The position numbers and the translations under genes were made by a program. A stretch of DNA of 64,000 nucleotides from Microglena sp. YARC. Lineage: Eukaryota; Chlorophyta; Chlorophyceae; Chlamydomonadales; Chlamydomonadaceae. The stretch covers positions 6,876,021-6,940,020 of the forward strand of contig CM039462.1 in assembly GCA_022414725.1 (NCBI GenBank). The letters are read 5' to 3'. The notes beneath the pieces were generated by a model. It did not search any database. It was not told where the DNA came from and saw only the letters and a program-made list of their open reading frames with translations. Positions 54,304-64,000 of the stretch are shown here, piece by piece (the first letter of the stretch is position 1; the number at the start of each line of letters is the position of its first letter).

Positions 54304-55833
54304 TCAATGCGGTATATTCAGCACGGCTGACTGGTGCAGCTCCTCCTTCTTCTGACCGCCACGACCTCCACGAGCAGCACCACGAGGGCGAAGCTTCGGG
54401 AACTGCGTCCAGCAAGTTTCCGAAGCGTGTCCAGGGCGAGGGCAGTAGATGCACTGCGGCACTCCACTGCCCTGAGGTAATCCTGTAGCAGCCATTGCTG
54501 GCAAAGGGGAGGGGAGGTGAGTGGGGGTTGATTTGACCCATGGTGGGTAGTGAGGGTGATTAGACAGCAGCCTCTGGTTTGCTGTGTCTATGGACTCATA
54601 ACGATATTGCACTTCAGCAAACGTGATCTGATTCTCAACAAACTCAGGACCACTGAAAATGGTCAGCAAACCGGAAAATCAAGGATGAGATGCACCAGCG
54701 ATCGCGATCTCAATACATTGAAATTCGGAAACTATCGTACCCGATTTGAGTAGCATGAGTGCCAACCTTTTCACCCTATTGAAATAGGTTGTAGGGGATT
54801 CAGAGTAGGTCATCTGAACCGCCCTCAAATCAGCTACCAGTTTCGGTCCCAATCTACGAGCATGCTGCACTGCCCACGACTCCACCTCATCATAGATCTC
54901 CTGACAAGAACCATAGTGCCTAAAGACCTCCTGCAACTCCTTGCTCATTGTGAGTAACATGTAGGAAAAGGCCTTTTCCTCATTGCTAACCCACACATCA
55001 GAGCCATCATGTAACCTAAGCCTGGCCTCAGCCCCATCTAGAGCCCTGATGGCCTCAGCATCAGAAACACGATCAGGAAAATGAAAGTCAACAGGAGGCA
55101 GGGGTGTCCTAGAAGCCTGCTTGAGACGCTGCAATTTCGCCATCTGCTGATTCAGTTCAACTCGGTACGCCTCTACATTTCTATCCATCTCTTCCTCCGT
55201 CAACGGAATCAAATCAGGGGCACCCCTCAAATCCCACCTGAGCACCGCACTCGCGGACGTCTTACCCGCGAGAGGATTGACCCAAGAACGCCTGGCGGCA
55301 TTCTCAGCATCAATCCCCGGTTCACCTCCACCTTCTTCACCAGCAATGCCTGTCACAGAAGAGACCTCAGACGAGTCCTCAGGGAGAGGCTCGTTCCTAG
55401 CTCGGCCCTCCAGATCGGCAGGAGTAGGCCTGCCGGAGCTTCCTGTAGGGCCGAAGGTCCTCATTGAAACAGAGCCACCGGCAGCGAGGACTCCAGCGGT
55501 CACAGACGATGCCGAAGGTCCGGCTCCTCCAGCGTGGGCAGAGCCCCTGGGCGGAGAAATAGAGCGATGAAATGGCCGGCCAGGGTTTACCCCGCCAGCG
55601 CGTGTCCACATTGACCGCATGGTTGAAGGCGCTCCCGCTTGTTGTCGGGAGGTCAATCCAGCCGTAACACGGCGTTGTAGCCACTGTGCAACTGCAGGCA
55701 CAGCGCTCGGGACAACCTGGTTGCCAAGGTTTGCCAAACGTAATGCAGGAATGACATTGAACAGCCACTCCTCGTAATTCTCGTAGTCGAGTTTGGCGAG
55801 GTCCTTAATCATCGACAGGTTGACTGACGACAT
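54304..55833 (-). pseudogene. gag: Copia gag (capsid and zinc knuckle), one stop
   Basis: From ATG 55833 the frame opens KLDYENYEEWLFNVIPALRL, the N-Y-x-x-W start common to Copia capsid proteins. A proline/serine-rich insert follows, then the helical core (AKLQRLKQASRTPLPPVDFH, EEKAFSYMLLTMSKELQEVF). A TGA at 54679 interrupts it; the same frame then continues to CIYCPRPGHASETC, a C-x2-C-x4-H-x4-C knuckle that binds RNA, and stops at 54304. The pol frame lies one base away and overlaps here, so normal Gag-Pol expression would need a frameshift or a single fused frame now damaged. Confidence 0.85.
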
Positions 55834-55897
55834 GATGCCGAGCTTCTCAACGTCCGCAGTGGCGTACGCTTTAGCGCAACTGATGAGACCTTAACCG

Positions 55898-56093
55898 GAC
55901 AGAGTTCAGGGGACGTGAGAAGACCAGGAACGAAGTGTTTAGACAACTGGACAGTTAAAAGAGCCGAGGGACGCCTCTTGAGAGAGGAGTCCTAACGGCA
56001 AACCCCGAAACCCTTAGGTTACGGGAAAGGACAGACGCGATAGGTTGCGTAGCCAAAAGGACAGGTAGAACCAACGAACAGCTAAAGCTGACA
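55898..56093 (-). repeat. 5' LTR of the Copia element
   Basis: 196 bp, same boundaries as the 3' LTR and four differences from it (all transitions). Transcription would start here and run to lower coordinates. No clear primer-binding site complementary to initiator tRNA is visible directly inside. Confidence 0.93.
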
Positions 56094-56440
56094 AGTTATT
56101 GCATAATGCATTCTGCTTGACTTTGTAACGTTTGTGCAAATGGCATTATTATTAAACTTGGTGGCGTGGAAGGCTAATGAAGTTAATAGCTCACTGACTC
56201 CCCGAAGTTCCAAGGAGGCAGGTGCAGCAACTCCCGAGGCTACAATTGCTACTGCGCAACCTGCAGGTACAACGGTAGTGCGAAACAGCAGATTTCCTTG
56301 CCAAGCACAAAGAGCTGATGCAATGAGCTGCGAGAGGCACGGAGATGCGAATTTTCCCAGGGGAAATCGTAGACATGCTCCAGGTCACTAGATTGATTCC
56401 ACAGGACATGAGGACAGTAGGGAAACGACAAATGAAAACA
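56094..56440. other. Flank of the Copia element
   Basis: Begins with the second AGTTAT duplication. No gene or repeat is recognised. Confidence 0.45.
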
Positions 56441-56572
56441 CCGCGTCCACTGTCCGCAACCCTGAGATCCGTACGCGAAAATGTACCCGCCGAGGTAAGC
56501 CAAGGCCTACGAGATTCGAACACGGGTCGCTCAGATGTGAGGGAGGTCAGCTGAACCGGCTAATTTCGCCGG
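56441..56572 (-). repeat. tRNA-derived SINE, copy 1
   Basis: The minus strand starts AATTAGCCGGTTCAGCTGAC (A-box-like) and has CGTGTTCGAATCTCG (B-box). A non-tRNA tail with CGCGTACGGATCTCAGGG and GGACAGTGGACGCGGTG follows. The same tail occurs in copy 2 on the other strand, which identifies a family. Confidence 0.7.
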
Positions 56573-56649
56573 TCTTTTCGAAAGAAAAATTGAGCAAAAA
56601 CGGCAAAATGTATCCATAGCATAGGTCTTAGCTCCCTAGGGGCCGATTT

Positions 56650-56848
56650 ACTAACTACTTTTGCGACCTACTGGTCAAGTCGTTAAACTGACCTCCCTTG
56701 TTTCCAAGGGACCCATGTTCGATCCTCATAGGGGATTGAAACGGATTAGTCGCATTCCACTAACGAAAGCTGGATCGCTTTACCTCGGAGGGCACTTAAT
56801 CGCGTACGGATCTCAGAGTTGTGGACTGTGGACGCGGTGCAATAAATA
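56650..56848 (+). repeat. tRNA-derived SINE, copy 2
   Basis: TGGTCAAGTCGTTAAACTGA, CCATGTTCGATCCTC (B-box) and the tail CGCGTACGGATCTCAGAG with GGACTGTGGACGCGGTG. It is inverted with respect to copy 1, about 80 bp away, so the two could fold on each other in a transcript. Confidence 0.7.
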
Positions 56849-57634
56849 ATGTTAATACCCACCGTGGATGATCACACTGCTTATCGATTCGGGTCTCTAC
56901 CCGGCGATGTAAAGATCCTTCACCTCAATCCGGAACTCCCTGCTTCAGCCAGTCGTTGGACCCATGGAAATACCGTTGGACTCAGGTATCAATACGCCAA
57001 CATGGGTGACTGTCATTACTTTTTGCCCAGTCTGGAGGGCGGTATGGTCCAGACCCGGTCGTTAAGGCTGCCGGAAGACGGCGGGTGGTTTCTCGAGTCC
57101 GACTTTAGGGCGGTGTTGTTTCACTGCTAGGACATGAGCCCCTTGTAATCTTTTTTTTAGTTCGTACATCCCCTTCTGGCCCGCCCCCTAGTAAATTTTT
57201 CTTAGGCCAAATTACGTTTCATAAATTAAGGGCGCCTGGAGGTTTTTCTCAGGCCAAATTACGTTTCATAAATTAGCACGAACTCAGGGCCCCCGTCGGT
57301 AAACCGATTGTTTGGGGTTCATTTCACCAATGCTTTTTCCTATCCCCCCTCCTAGCCCTTCCTATTAGTCTATCACTGTTGGGCAATTCCCTTTAGCCTA
57401 CCCCTGGACTGTAACAAACATACATACAGCATTAAGGCTGGAGCCATGTACCCAGGTTCAGTTTCAGAACCGGAGTAACACATTACGGGTAGTATATGTT
57501 TTAGTCCCAATACCGTATGCGTCTAAGAAAATGGCGGTAAATAGGGTTGGCGGAAAATCCCCAAACGACTGAAATATTTTTTCGCCATTTCTAAAATGGG
57601 GGGCTCCATAAATTTGCTCAAGTTACATACCGGT
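56849..57634. other. No clear gene; a 45-bp tandem duplication
   Basis: A plus-strand frame at 56849-57130 (93 codons, PELPASASRWTHGNTVGLRY) is open but has no known motif. At 57198-57275 CAGGCCAAATTACGTTTCAT is present twice in tandem. The 150-bp direct repeat at 57350 lies here too. Confidence 0.4.
57350..57480 (+). repeat. Direct repeat, first copy (partner at 58808)
   Basis: CCCCCTCCTAGCCCTTCCTA, CCCTTTAGCCTACCCCTGGA and GGCTGGAGCCATGTA occur in the same order at 58808-58960 with about 90 percent identity by eye. The copies are 1.45 kb apart and could be LTR-like or simply a dispersed repeat. Confidence 0.7.
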
Positions 57635-57659
57635 ATTGGCGAAATCCTTTTACATTGTT

Positions 57660-58141
57660 TTCTTTCCATTCAAACCAGATTCAGGTGTGAGTCAAAAGGA
57701 AACACGGAGCAGCCCAGAGTTGAATGAAAATAAATGTAACAATCAAAATTCAGAGCCTGGTGTGGCAGATTTTATACCACCAAGGTTTACTCTGCCAGCA
57801 AACATTAGGCCTCAAGGCGATCGACCGTGCGAATCGAACCAGATTTAGGTGTCAGTCAAAAGGAACCACAGAGCAGCCCAGAGTTGGATGAAAAGAAATG
57901 TAACAATCAATCAGAGCCTGGTGTGGCAGATTTTATACCACCAAGGTTTACTTTGCCAGCAAACACTAGGCCTCAAGGCCGATCGACCATGCGATTCAAA
58001 CCAGATTCAGGTGTGAGTCAAAAGGAAACACAAAGCAGTCCAGAGTCTACCCAGAGTCTACCTACACAGAGCAGCCCAGAGTCTACCTACTCTGACCATG
58101 CATCGGACAACCCCCCCCCCTCATCAGATTCATCGCCTTAA
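57660..58141 (+). CDS. Tandem-repeat protein candidate
   Basis: A 165-175-bp unit is present almost three times and reads on the plus strand as GVSQKETRSSPELNENKCNN, EPGVADFIPPRFTLPANIRP, then FKPDSGVSQKETQSSPE. Small length differences between units shift the frame once near 57840. The end is serine/proline-rich (SSPESTYSDHASDNPPPSSD) with a stop at 58139. It is probably part of a disordered protein or an exon of one. Start and exon limits are unknown. Confidence 0.4.
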
Positions 58142-58807
58142 GACTCTTCGCCATACATCAGTCGATTTCTCAGACAGCCCCTCAACAAGCTCCGAATCAT
58201 GTGTCTCGAGGCCTCATTATCAGACTGAGTATCCTCATCAAAGCCATCGCCACCAGCAGCCTCTTAAACCTGCCTTGGCATACTTCTCTTCCTCTTTCCG
58301 AGCTCAGATGCTGCAACGGAACACCTCTCGGTACCTTCTAGCTCAGATGTTGCAACGGAACACATCTCGGATTCTCGGATGCTGCAAAGGAACACATCTT
58401 CAGCACCCAAATGTGGGGGAAAGTCCGAAATGAAGGGCTGCCCAGACCGCTTCTGTGGGGCAGGGAGAGGAACCGAGAGGGGGGCGAAGAAGGGAGGGGG
58501 CACCAGAAGGCAGCATAGAGGGAGATTATGGCTGTAAGACTGCCCGAGCGCCCGAAGTTCTGTGAGAATAGATCAATTCAATGGCCTGATGGTCGTTTGA
58601 CTAGAATTTGAACCTTGTGGTGATTGAACCTTGGCGGTGCAGGGTACACTCGGGGGGTACACTGTATTGAAGTGAACCCCGCCACAATGCTGGCGGACGG
58701 CCCGACTTCCAGGGGCTCCCTGTTTTGGCCTAGGCGCCAAGCCCCACCAGAATTGGCGAGGCCCATCCGCCAAAGTTTGCGCCAAATTCTTGGGCGTGTA
58801 CATTCCA
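58142..58807. other. No clear gene; short tandem repeat
   Basis: CAGATGCTGCAACGGAACAC-type units recur three times at 58305-58405. The remainder has no recognised coding signal. A plus-strand frame of 111 codons (58098-58433) follows the tandem-repeat candidate and could belong to it. Confidence 0.35.
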
Positions 58808-58965
58808 ATCCCCCCTCCTAGCCCTTTCTATCAGTCTATCACTGTTGGGCAAGTCCCTTTAGCCTACCCCTGGACTGTAACATACATACATACAACATTA
58901 AGGCTGGAGCCATGTAACCAGTTTCAGTTTCAGAAGCGGAGTCACACATTAGTATCTGTTTCAGT
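58808..58965 (+). repeat. Direct repeat, second copy (partner at 57350)
   Basis: Same order of blocks as at 57350-57480, extended by CAGTTTCAGAAGCGGAGTCA. Confidence 0.7.
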
Positions 58966-59444
58966 CCAAACAGGCTAAAGGGGTCTGCCCATCCGATCAA
59001 ATAGGAAGGGGAAAGAGCTGGGTTACCTGAGCCCCAAACAATCGTTTAACCTACGGGGAACTTGGATTGTACTACATTAACACATCTTGTACTTTGTACG
59101 TTCGCATATGAGGGTACACGAAGTGGGTTTGCAACGAAGGGCTTTGGTAGTGGTGTGCGTGGTGATCGGTGAACCTGAGGATGGGTCTGGTGGAGCCACT
59201 TGGGATGCATTGGCAGATCACCGTATAACTTCGAACTTGATTACATGGATCCAGCCTTAAGGCTGGGCAAGAAAATAAAATCAAGCAAAACATGTCTCCT
59301 AATTTAGCAGGAGAGAAGCAGTGACGGATCACCCTAGGAAGGGTCTCTCGTCTTTCTCCTTGTAACAATTCCTTTTCTTCTTCGTTGTCTTTGTCCACTC
59401 ATCTGAGCGTAAACAGGCCCCTGCCAATACCTGACTACGCTGCA
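58966..59444. other. Intergenic sequence downstream of the PI-PLC gene
   Basis: No gene or repeat recognised. AAATAAAATC (59274) and similar A-rich motifs are on the plus strand. On the minus strand no clear AATAAA follows the PI-PLC stop. Confidence 0.4.
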
Positions 59445-62400
59445 TCATCCAAAAAGACCAGTGAAAAAGTTTCCCACCTTGATTGCTACCCCGGTTACAC
59501 CTCCCACAATAGTCTTGGCAGCACCAGCCACCCATTTTCCTACAGCATTGAAGGCTCCCGCCACTGGGGTCCAAACATCTTTGAAGAAGCCTTCGGGGTC
59601 GGAACAAACTCCAGCTACCACAACGCCCAAACAGAAGTTGGACTTACAGGTACTGGAATGACTGCAATATTGTCCATTATTGCGTTTGGGCCTACACCTG
59701 CAAGATCCACAGATTCCAAAAGGATTATGATATGCTTGGCACACAATACAAAAATACACATTAGCATGGGGGAATGACATGCATGCAGCAACACACAGTG
59801 CATAATCTCATGTGCAGGAATGCATGCAGCAACACATAGTGCATATTATCTACCGACATGAGCACACACATGTTGGCTGTGGGTTGTTGCTGTGTTTTCT
59901 GGTTGATGCACAATTCCCATACACACTTGTTATAAGTACAAACTGCTGCAGTCATTCCAGAAGTGTTGTCGCTGATCAAACTACCACAGCCTCTTTCTGG
60001 TTGGTGCACAATTCTCATACGTACTTGTCATCAGTAAAAAAACTGCTGCAGTTAATCCAAAAGTGTTGTCGCTGATGACACAGACGTTTCTGGTTGATGC
60101 ACAATTCTTAAACGTACGTAGACTACCCCCAGACAGTAGGAAAAAAAACTTACATGTTATCTGCAAACGGTGCTTTCGACAGTCCGAAATTGTTGTCGCA
60201 GATCAAGTTAGAACCGCAGTCGTCATTTTTAATGCAGAATGCTTTGTTGCAGTCCAAGGAACCCTCTCGATGTGCTGGGTCGTTCAGTGCTACAATCTGC
60301 ATACATAGGTGGTGTTGCCGAGTGGGTCAAACATACACAGGTGGTGTTGCAGAGTGGGTCACACATACACAGGTGTCAATGGAGAGTGGGTCACACATAC
60401 ACAGGTGGTGTTGCTGAGTGGGTCACACATACACAGGTGGTGTTGCAGAGTGGGTCACACATACACAGGTGTCAATGGAGAGTGGGTCACACATACACAG
60501 GTGGTGTTGCTGAGTGGGTCACACACACATGCGGTGTTGTAGAGTGGGGCACACATACACAAGTGGTGTTGCAGAGTGGGTCTCATGCAATTGCTTTAAC
60601 AATATCACGTGTTAAAGTTAAACCCAAACAGATATTACCTCTGCAATCAGGGGTGCGTCAACGAAGTCCACACTAATGATGCCCTTGAGCAGAGCAGGGC
60701 GTGAGCGAATGTAGGGAAGGACAAACTGATCACGCAACTTGTCGTTCACCGCTGCAATGGTGAACTGGCTGCTTTTCAGCGCTGACGAGATTCCAAATCC
60801 AAATTGTTGCCATTTACTACCGCTTGCACCCAATGTCCAGCAGAGAGGGATCTGGGCCGTTGTAAAAGTGCTTGCCTGACCGGACGCAATCCTTGCCTCC
60901 TGGCTTAGGATATAGTTGCACAGGGTCACACCACTCTCAGATTCCCCTCCATTCCATATTCCATATTCTTTTTTGAAGCTTGGGTAGTAAACCATGAGCT
61001 CAACCTCCCAATTTGTGCTGTCAGTCACAAAAAAAACGCGCTGATTCCCCAAAGCCAGCCCCTTCACTGTCCATGCATCAGGCCCCACAGCGTATTTAGC
61101 GTGTCCCAAAAATTTGTCTACACCAGAGGCAATGATGGCTTCCTTCAACTTGCGTTGATTAGTTGCTGCAACATCCATAGTTTAAAGATGTCCAAAGGTT
61201 TTACCCGAGTCCGTGGCAACTTCCACAATGACTACCTCAGTCGGATATGTAGTGATGAATCTCCTGATGTACTGCGCAGTGCATGTTATTATTTTGTCAT
61301 TTCACCTTATGTTGTCCTTTTTGGTTGTGGCAGGACAACATACAAATTGGGTTTAGGGTTTACCTAAACCCTACAAGACCCCACCACCAAGTGTAGGGTT
61401 AAGAGTTTAGGGCTCATGGTCCATCCATCCCAGGCATGCCGCAGATTCCGAAAATGTGTCACACTGCAAATTTGGGGGGTCATCCGCACCACTATATACA
61501 CCCTTTCGGCAAGAGTAAAAAAAAGAGCTGCAAACGCCAAGCCTAAAAAACCTGAGGTTGGCTGACCCTTACAGAGGCCTACTCATGAGTGGTCTCAGAA
61601 TGTCATTTGGAGGTATGAGTAAAAAGTTTGCAAAAAAACAAATGAGGGCTGACCCCCTCATAAATAAGATGCTCAGAAAAATCTTAAAAATAGCTCAATA
61701 AATCGCAAATAATTATGTCTTAAAAATCCTATACTCAGAATAAATCGATCGGCTTGAATCAACTTTTCGTAGAGGATGCTACCTCCTGCTTTCGGCCTTA
61801 AATACCTTATGAAAGGGTGAAGATGACCCCCCCCCAAAATGTGCCAGCACTAGGCAGCTAGAGTAACTTGGATTACATGAAATATGAGATGAAACAAAAC
61901 TTACCTCCAAAACTTCGGAAAAGAGGACAAAGTACAAGCCATGTGCGAGGTACATTGTTTTAGCCGCATCGTCAGCGAATCTGACACGCAAATCTAGGTA
62001 GCGAACTCCACTCATCAGCTGGTCCCACACGCTCAGTTCCTGCGTTGCTGATAGGCCCTTGATAGTACCTTTGGATGTTTTTCCTATCTTTGTTAAGAGC
62101 CCCCCAAATAATGGAACGCTTTCAGCAGACTGAGCAGCCTTGGCAATGAGCCTTTGATTGTATTCAGCTGCCTTGCCTGATACTTTATATGTGCCTGTAT
62201 CATGTGATCCCGGAATTGCCAGGGACAGCAGGGTACGATCTGGATAGCTGCTCATCCAATTCTTCATGTCTGCACAGGTACAAAAGAGTACAAGATTTCA
62301 CTTCTAAAGCTCTTGCCAGCTGTTTGACAGGATGTCATACATGCGCCTCATACTGAGGGGGCAGACGATGGAACCGAAGCACCAACGGCCGAGCGTAAAA

Positions 62401-63579
62401 TGCAGTAAGTCATTAGTCTTCGATGCAGACGACCAGAGTTCGAGTTGACCAATACGGGATGTAATCTCAAATTCGACTTCCCATACGACGACGCAATCAA
62501 GAACTGGAAGCAGAATGCTGAGATCCGTGGCCGCTACGTGCAAGCGCCTTTGATTTGAGCGGCTAGCTTGTGACTAGACTAAGTTGCTAAGTTGCTGACA
62601 CCACAGTTGATAGTATGACATTGTGCATAATGTGATATAATCAAGCAGACATCTGTATTGTGCTATTTCTTGGTTATCCTAGTGGCCAACTAGACTTCAA
62701 ACGTTATGGCGAATAGAGGACTAGTCAATGTGTGTAACATATGTCATTCGTGTGCAAATGCATGTTTCCCTAAGGACCCCTACATCTGCGCCCCTGGCCT
62801 AACTATGAAGGTGTGGCGCTTCGTGCCGCACACTACAAATCCAGTGAGCTACTCAACTTTTCTGAAATCAGCCTCGAGTAGCCCACCCAGCTACACAACC
62901 TTGCCCAGAGAAATCTGGAATAAAGAACACAGATTTGCATGGGGTTTTGCCCTTCATGGGGTTTCGCACTAAACTAGATCTAACCCACGACCCTCAACTC
63001 ACCAGGAGCTCCAGTTTTAGCTGCGGCACAGTGGGAACCTGCGCATGTGGGGTTTAGGGTTTAGGTACAGTCCACAATGCTGAGTGTCAGCGCACACATA
63101 GATCAGAGAGACCCACCATTCACATGATCATCTCGGAAACATGATATGGAACCCATTCCTACATTATAAGCCCAGCAGAAAGACCCACCCTCCACATGAT
63201 CATCTCGGAAACATGATATGGAACCCAACCCTACACCATACGCCCAGCAGAGAGACCCACCTTCCACACAATCATCTGGAGAAATGCCACAGCAGGGAAC
63301 CACGCCCTTCCAAGCATACCCTTTAAGCTTGTCCAATCCCCAAGCCGGAGGGCTGTATTTTGGGCCGTGCGCGGTGCACGGCCCGTGCAGGGGGCTGACG
63401 TTGACCCACTCGTTCGGGGCATCATAAACAGGCACCCAAGAGTCAGCCTCTGTTGCCAGCAAGTCAATGGGGTTGACACCTTCGCAGACTTCCTTTTGCT
63501 TGCACAGCCGCATCTCAATTTCTGAGCACTGGCCTTTGCTGTCATCGTACGTGTAGAGTTTGCCTATGTCACGCGCCAT
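59445..63579 (-). CDS. PI-PLC X-domain protein with cysteine-rich tail, six exons
   Basis: Model (minus strand): 63579-63261, 62269-61905, 61271-61205, 61165-60639, 60296-60154, 59661-59445. It gives 545 codons plus stop with every junction in frame. Exon 1 is cysteine-rich (CSEIEMRLCKQKEVCEG). Exon 2 has the X-domain core: LAIPGSHDTGTY (first catalytic His), SGVRYLDLRV and YLAHGLYF (second His). Exon 3 has FITTYPTEVVIVEV. Exon 4 carries the rest to GIISVDFVDAPLIAE, exon 5 completes it (IVALNDP) and starts a cysteine module (LDCNKAFCIKNDDCGSNLIC). Exon 6 has STCKSNFCLG and a glycine/alanine-rich end. Eukaryotic single-X-domain proteins cleave phosphoinositides or GPI, or have unknown substrates. 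No signal peptide is seen, so location is open. Splice sites are GTGGGT, GTAAGT, GTAAAA, GTAATA and GTAAGT, all with CAG acceptors. Confidence 0.8.
59893..60115 (-). repeat. Cysteine-module tandem repeat in intron 5
   Basis: Two and a half units of 93-98 bp read NCASTRNVCVISDNTFGLTA and GCGSLISDNTSGMTAAV. They resemble the end of exon 5 (CGSNLICDNNFGLSKA). They may be decayed or optional exons. In the six-exon model they are intronic. Confidence 0.55.
60309..60584. repeat. 32-bp minisatellite with a 96-bp higher-order period
   Basis: Nine units of GTGGTGTTGCAGAGTGGG plus TCACACATACACAG. Every third unit is the variant GTGTCAATGGAGAGTGGG (60373 and 60469), so blocks of three units repeat. It lies in intron 4 of the PI-PLC gene. 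Confidence 0.9.
63109..63268 (-). repeat. 72-bp tandem repeat that triplicates a 5' splice site
   Basis: Three copies of a unit containing GATGATCATGTGGAGGGTGG (minus strand). Possible exon ends lie at 63261, 63189 and 63117, exactly 72 bp apart, each followed by GTGGGT. The unit has no stop in the gene's frame, so using a later donor would add 24 or 48 residues. Confidence 0.8.
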
Positions 63580-63623
63580 GACGTCATAGTCTGGGCAGCA
63601 TGGCAGTTTCCATAATGGGTTAA

Positions 63624-63633
63624 GGATTTATAG
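63624..63633 (-). promoter_or_regulatory. TATA-like box of the PI-PLC gene
   Basis: The minus strand reads CTATAAATCC about 45-54 bp upstream of the ATG at 63579, a normal distance if the leader is short. Confidence 0.45.
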
Positions 63634-63731
63634 TTCAGGGTTTCATGTGTTTTTCAAGTGCCCTACTCAGCCTTGGCAGTTGATATATTTTTGTACTACA
63701 AATGCTTAGTATCAATGATAATATCAAGAAT

Positions 63732-63854
63732 GGCAGAACAGAGCCCCAACACCCAAACCCTCATATTTGATAGGCAGAACAGAGCCCCAACTCTCAAACC
63801 CTCACATTTGATAGGCAGAACAGAGCTCCAATGCCCAAACCCTCACACTTGATG
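63732..63854. repeat. 41-bp tandem repeat, three units
   Basis: GGCAGAACAGAGCCCCAACA with CCCAAACCCTCATATTTGAT, three times with a few changes. A looser two-fold repeat (CAAACAAACAAATATTCTAC) follows to 63985. No coding meaning seen. Confidence 0.85.
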
Positions 63855-64000
63855 GGCAGAAGAACCAGAACATTGCAGGTTATTAGCACCCATATTCAAA
63901 GTGCTGCACAAACAAACAAATATTCTACGCATAAAAGAAACAAATCTTCCAAGTGTTGCGCAAACAAATGAATACTTTACTCTAAACAAAAATCCCTTCC

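Larger units (their letters stand above)
49411..56093 (-). mobile_element. Copia-type LTR retrotransposon, defective
   Basis: Two 196-bp direct repeats bound the element (49411-49606 and 55898-56093), with the six-base duplication AGTTAT outside both (49405-49410, 56094-56099). The order on the minus strand is Gag, zinc knuckle, protease, GAG-pre-integrase, integrase, reverse transcriptase, RNase H. Integrase before reverse transcriptase defines Copia (Ty1) elements. The LTRs differ at four of 196 positions. Inactivating changes include TGA at 54679 and 54272, TAG at 54116, 53040 and 51465, and a frameshift near 53520. The element cannot move by itself in this form. Confidence 0.95.

Noticed and set aside
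62304..62543. Extra exon of the PI-PLC gene (WEVEFEITSRIGQLELWSSA)
   Set aside because: Exon 1 joins directly to 62269 in frame and makes a sensible protein (VEDMKNWMSS). Including this stretch would need splice sites I cannot see, and its frame ends in a stop before the acceptor.
62706..62972. Plus-strand frame of 88 codons with VCNICHSCANACF
   Set aside because: It lies in the first intron of the PI-PLC gene on the opposite strand; the cysteines do not match a zinc-finger spacing I can name.

Overview
This is eukaryotic nuclear sequence, and it is a scaffold rather than one contig. Two runs of exactly 1000 N (188-1187 and 46064-47063) split it into three pieces: 1-187, 1188-46063 and 47064-64000. 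Spliceosomal introns (GTAAGT donors, pyrimidine-tract CAG acceptors), a Copia LTR retrotransposon, tRNA-derived SINEs and an Arabidopsis-type CCCTAAA telomere array point to an alga or another protist with TTTAGGG telomeres. A green alga is my best guess, not a proven one.

Middle contig, left part (1188-20160). Eight head-to-tail paralogues lie on the minus strand. Each encodes an N-terminal F-box-like segment followed by 3 to about 22 copies of a 37-residue ankyrin-type repeat (111 bp, core GHADVCKLLMDP). Every copy has a similar upstream module (telobox-like AAACCCTATAAACCC, a TATA-like box, short tandem repeats) and a shared spacer carrying a palindromic-ended MITE-like repeat. One copy is fully open (11415-12047). 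The others carry frameshifts, several of them at a poly-C tract (poly-G in the sense strand) between the F-box and the repeats.

Middle contig, centre (20200-28320). A gene-dense stretch holds genes and fragments of large-DNA-virus character: an SF2 helicase piece, two unrelated Fanzor/TnpB-like carboxyl ends, a DUF3431 gene, an MscS-type channel, a fibre-like protein and several unknown proteins. Most carry frameshifts. Part of it sits inside a TA-flanked, Tc1/mariner-like inverted-repeat element (20206-22193). A smaller relative (7382-7945) is inserted in a MITE for which an empty site can be read elsewhere in the window. I read the region as an eroding endogenous viral segment, but nothing here proves its origin.

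Middle contig, right part (28320-46063). About 17.7 kb contains no gene I recognise with confidence. Much of the plus strand is rich in A and C, which by itself opens plus-strand reading frames. It carries MITE copies, minisatellites, low-complexity sequence, a candidate PAN/Apple exon and a lone transposon end.

Right contig (47064-64000). It opens with about 2 kb of CCCTAAA oriented as at a left chromosome end, so the scaffold join is probably wrong. A 6.7-kb Copia element follows (two 196-bp LTRs, four differences, six-base target duplication, several inactivating mutations), then SINEs, tandem repeats and a six-exon gene for a PI-PLC X-domain protein (63579 to 59445, minus strand). Its exon model closes perfectly at 545 codons plus a stop. 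Its first intron holds a 72-bp tandem repeat that triplicates the 5' splice site in frame.
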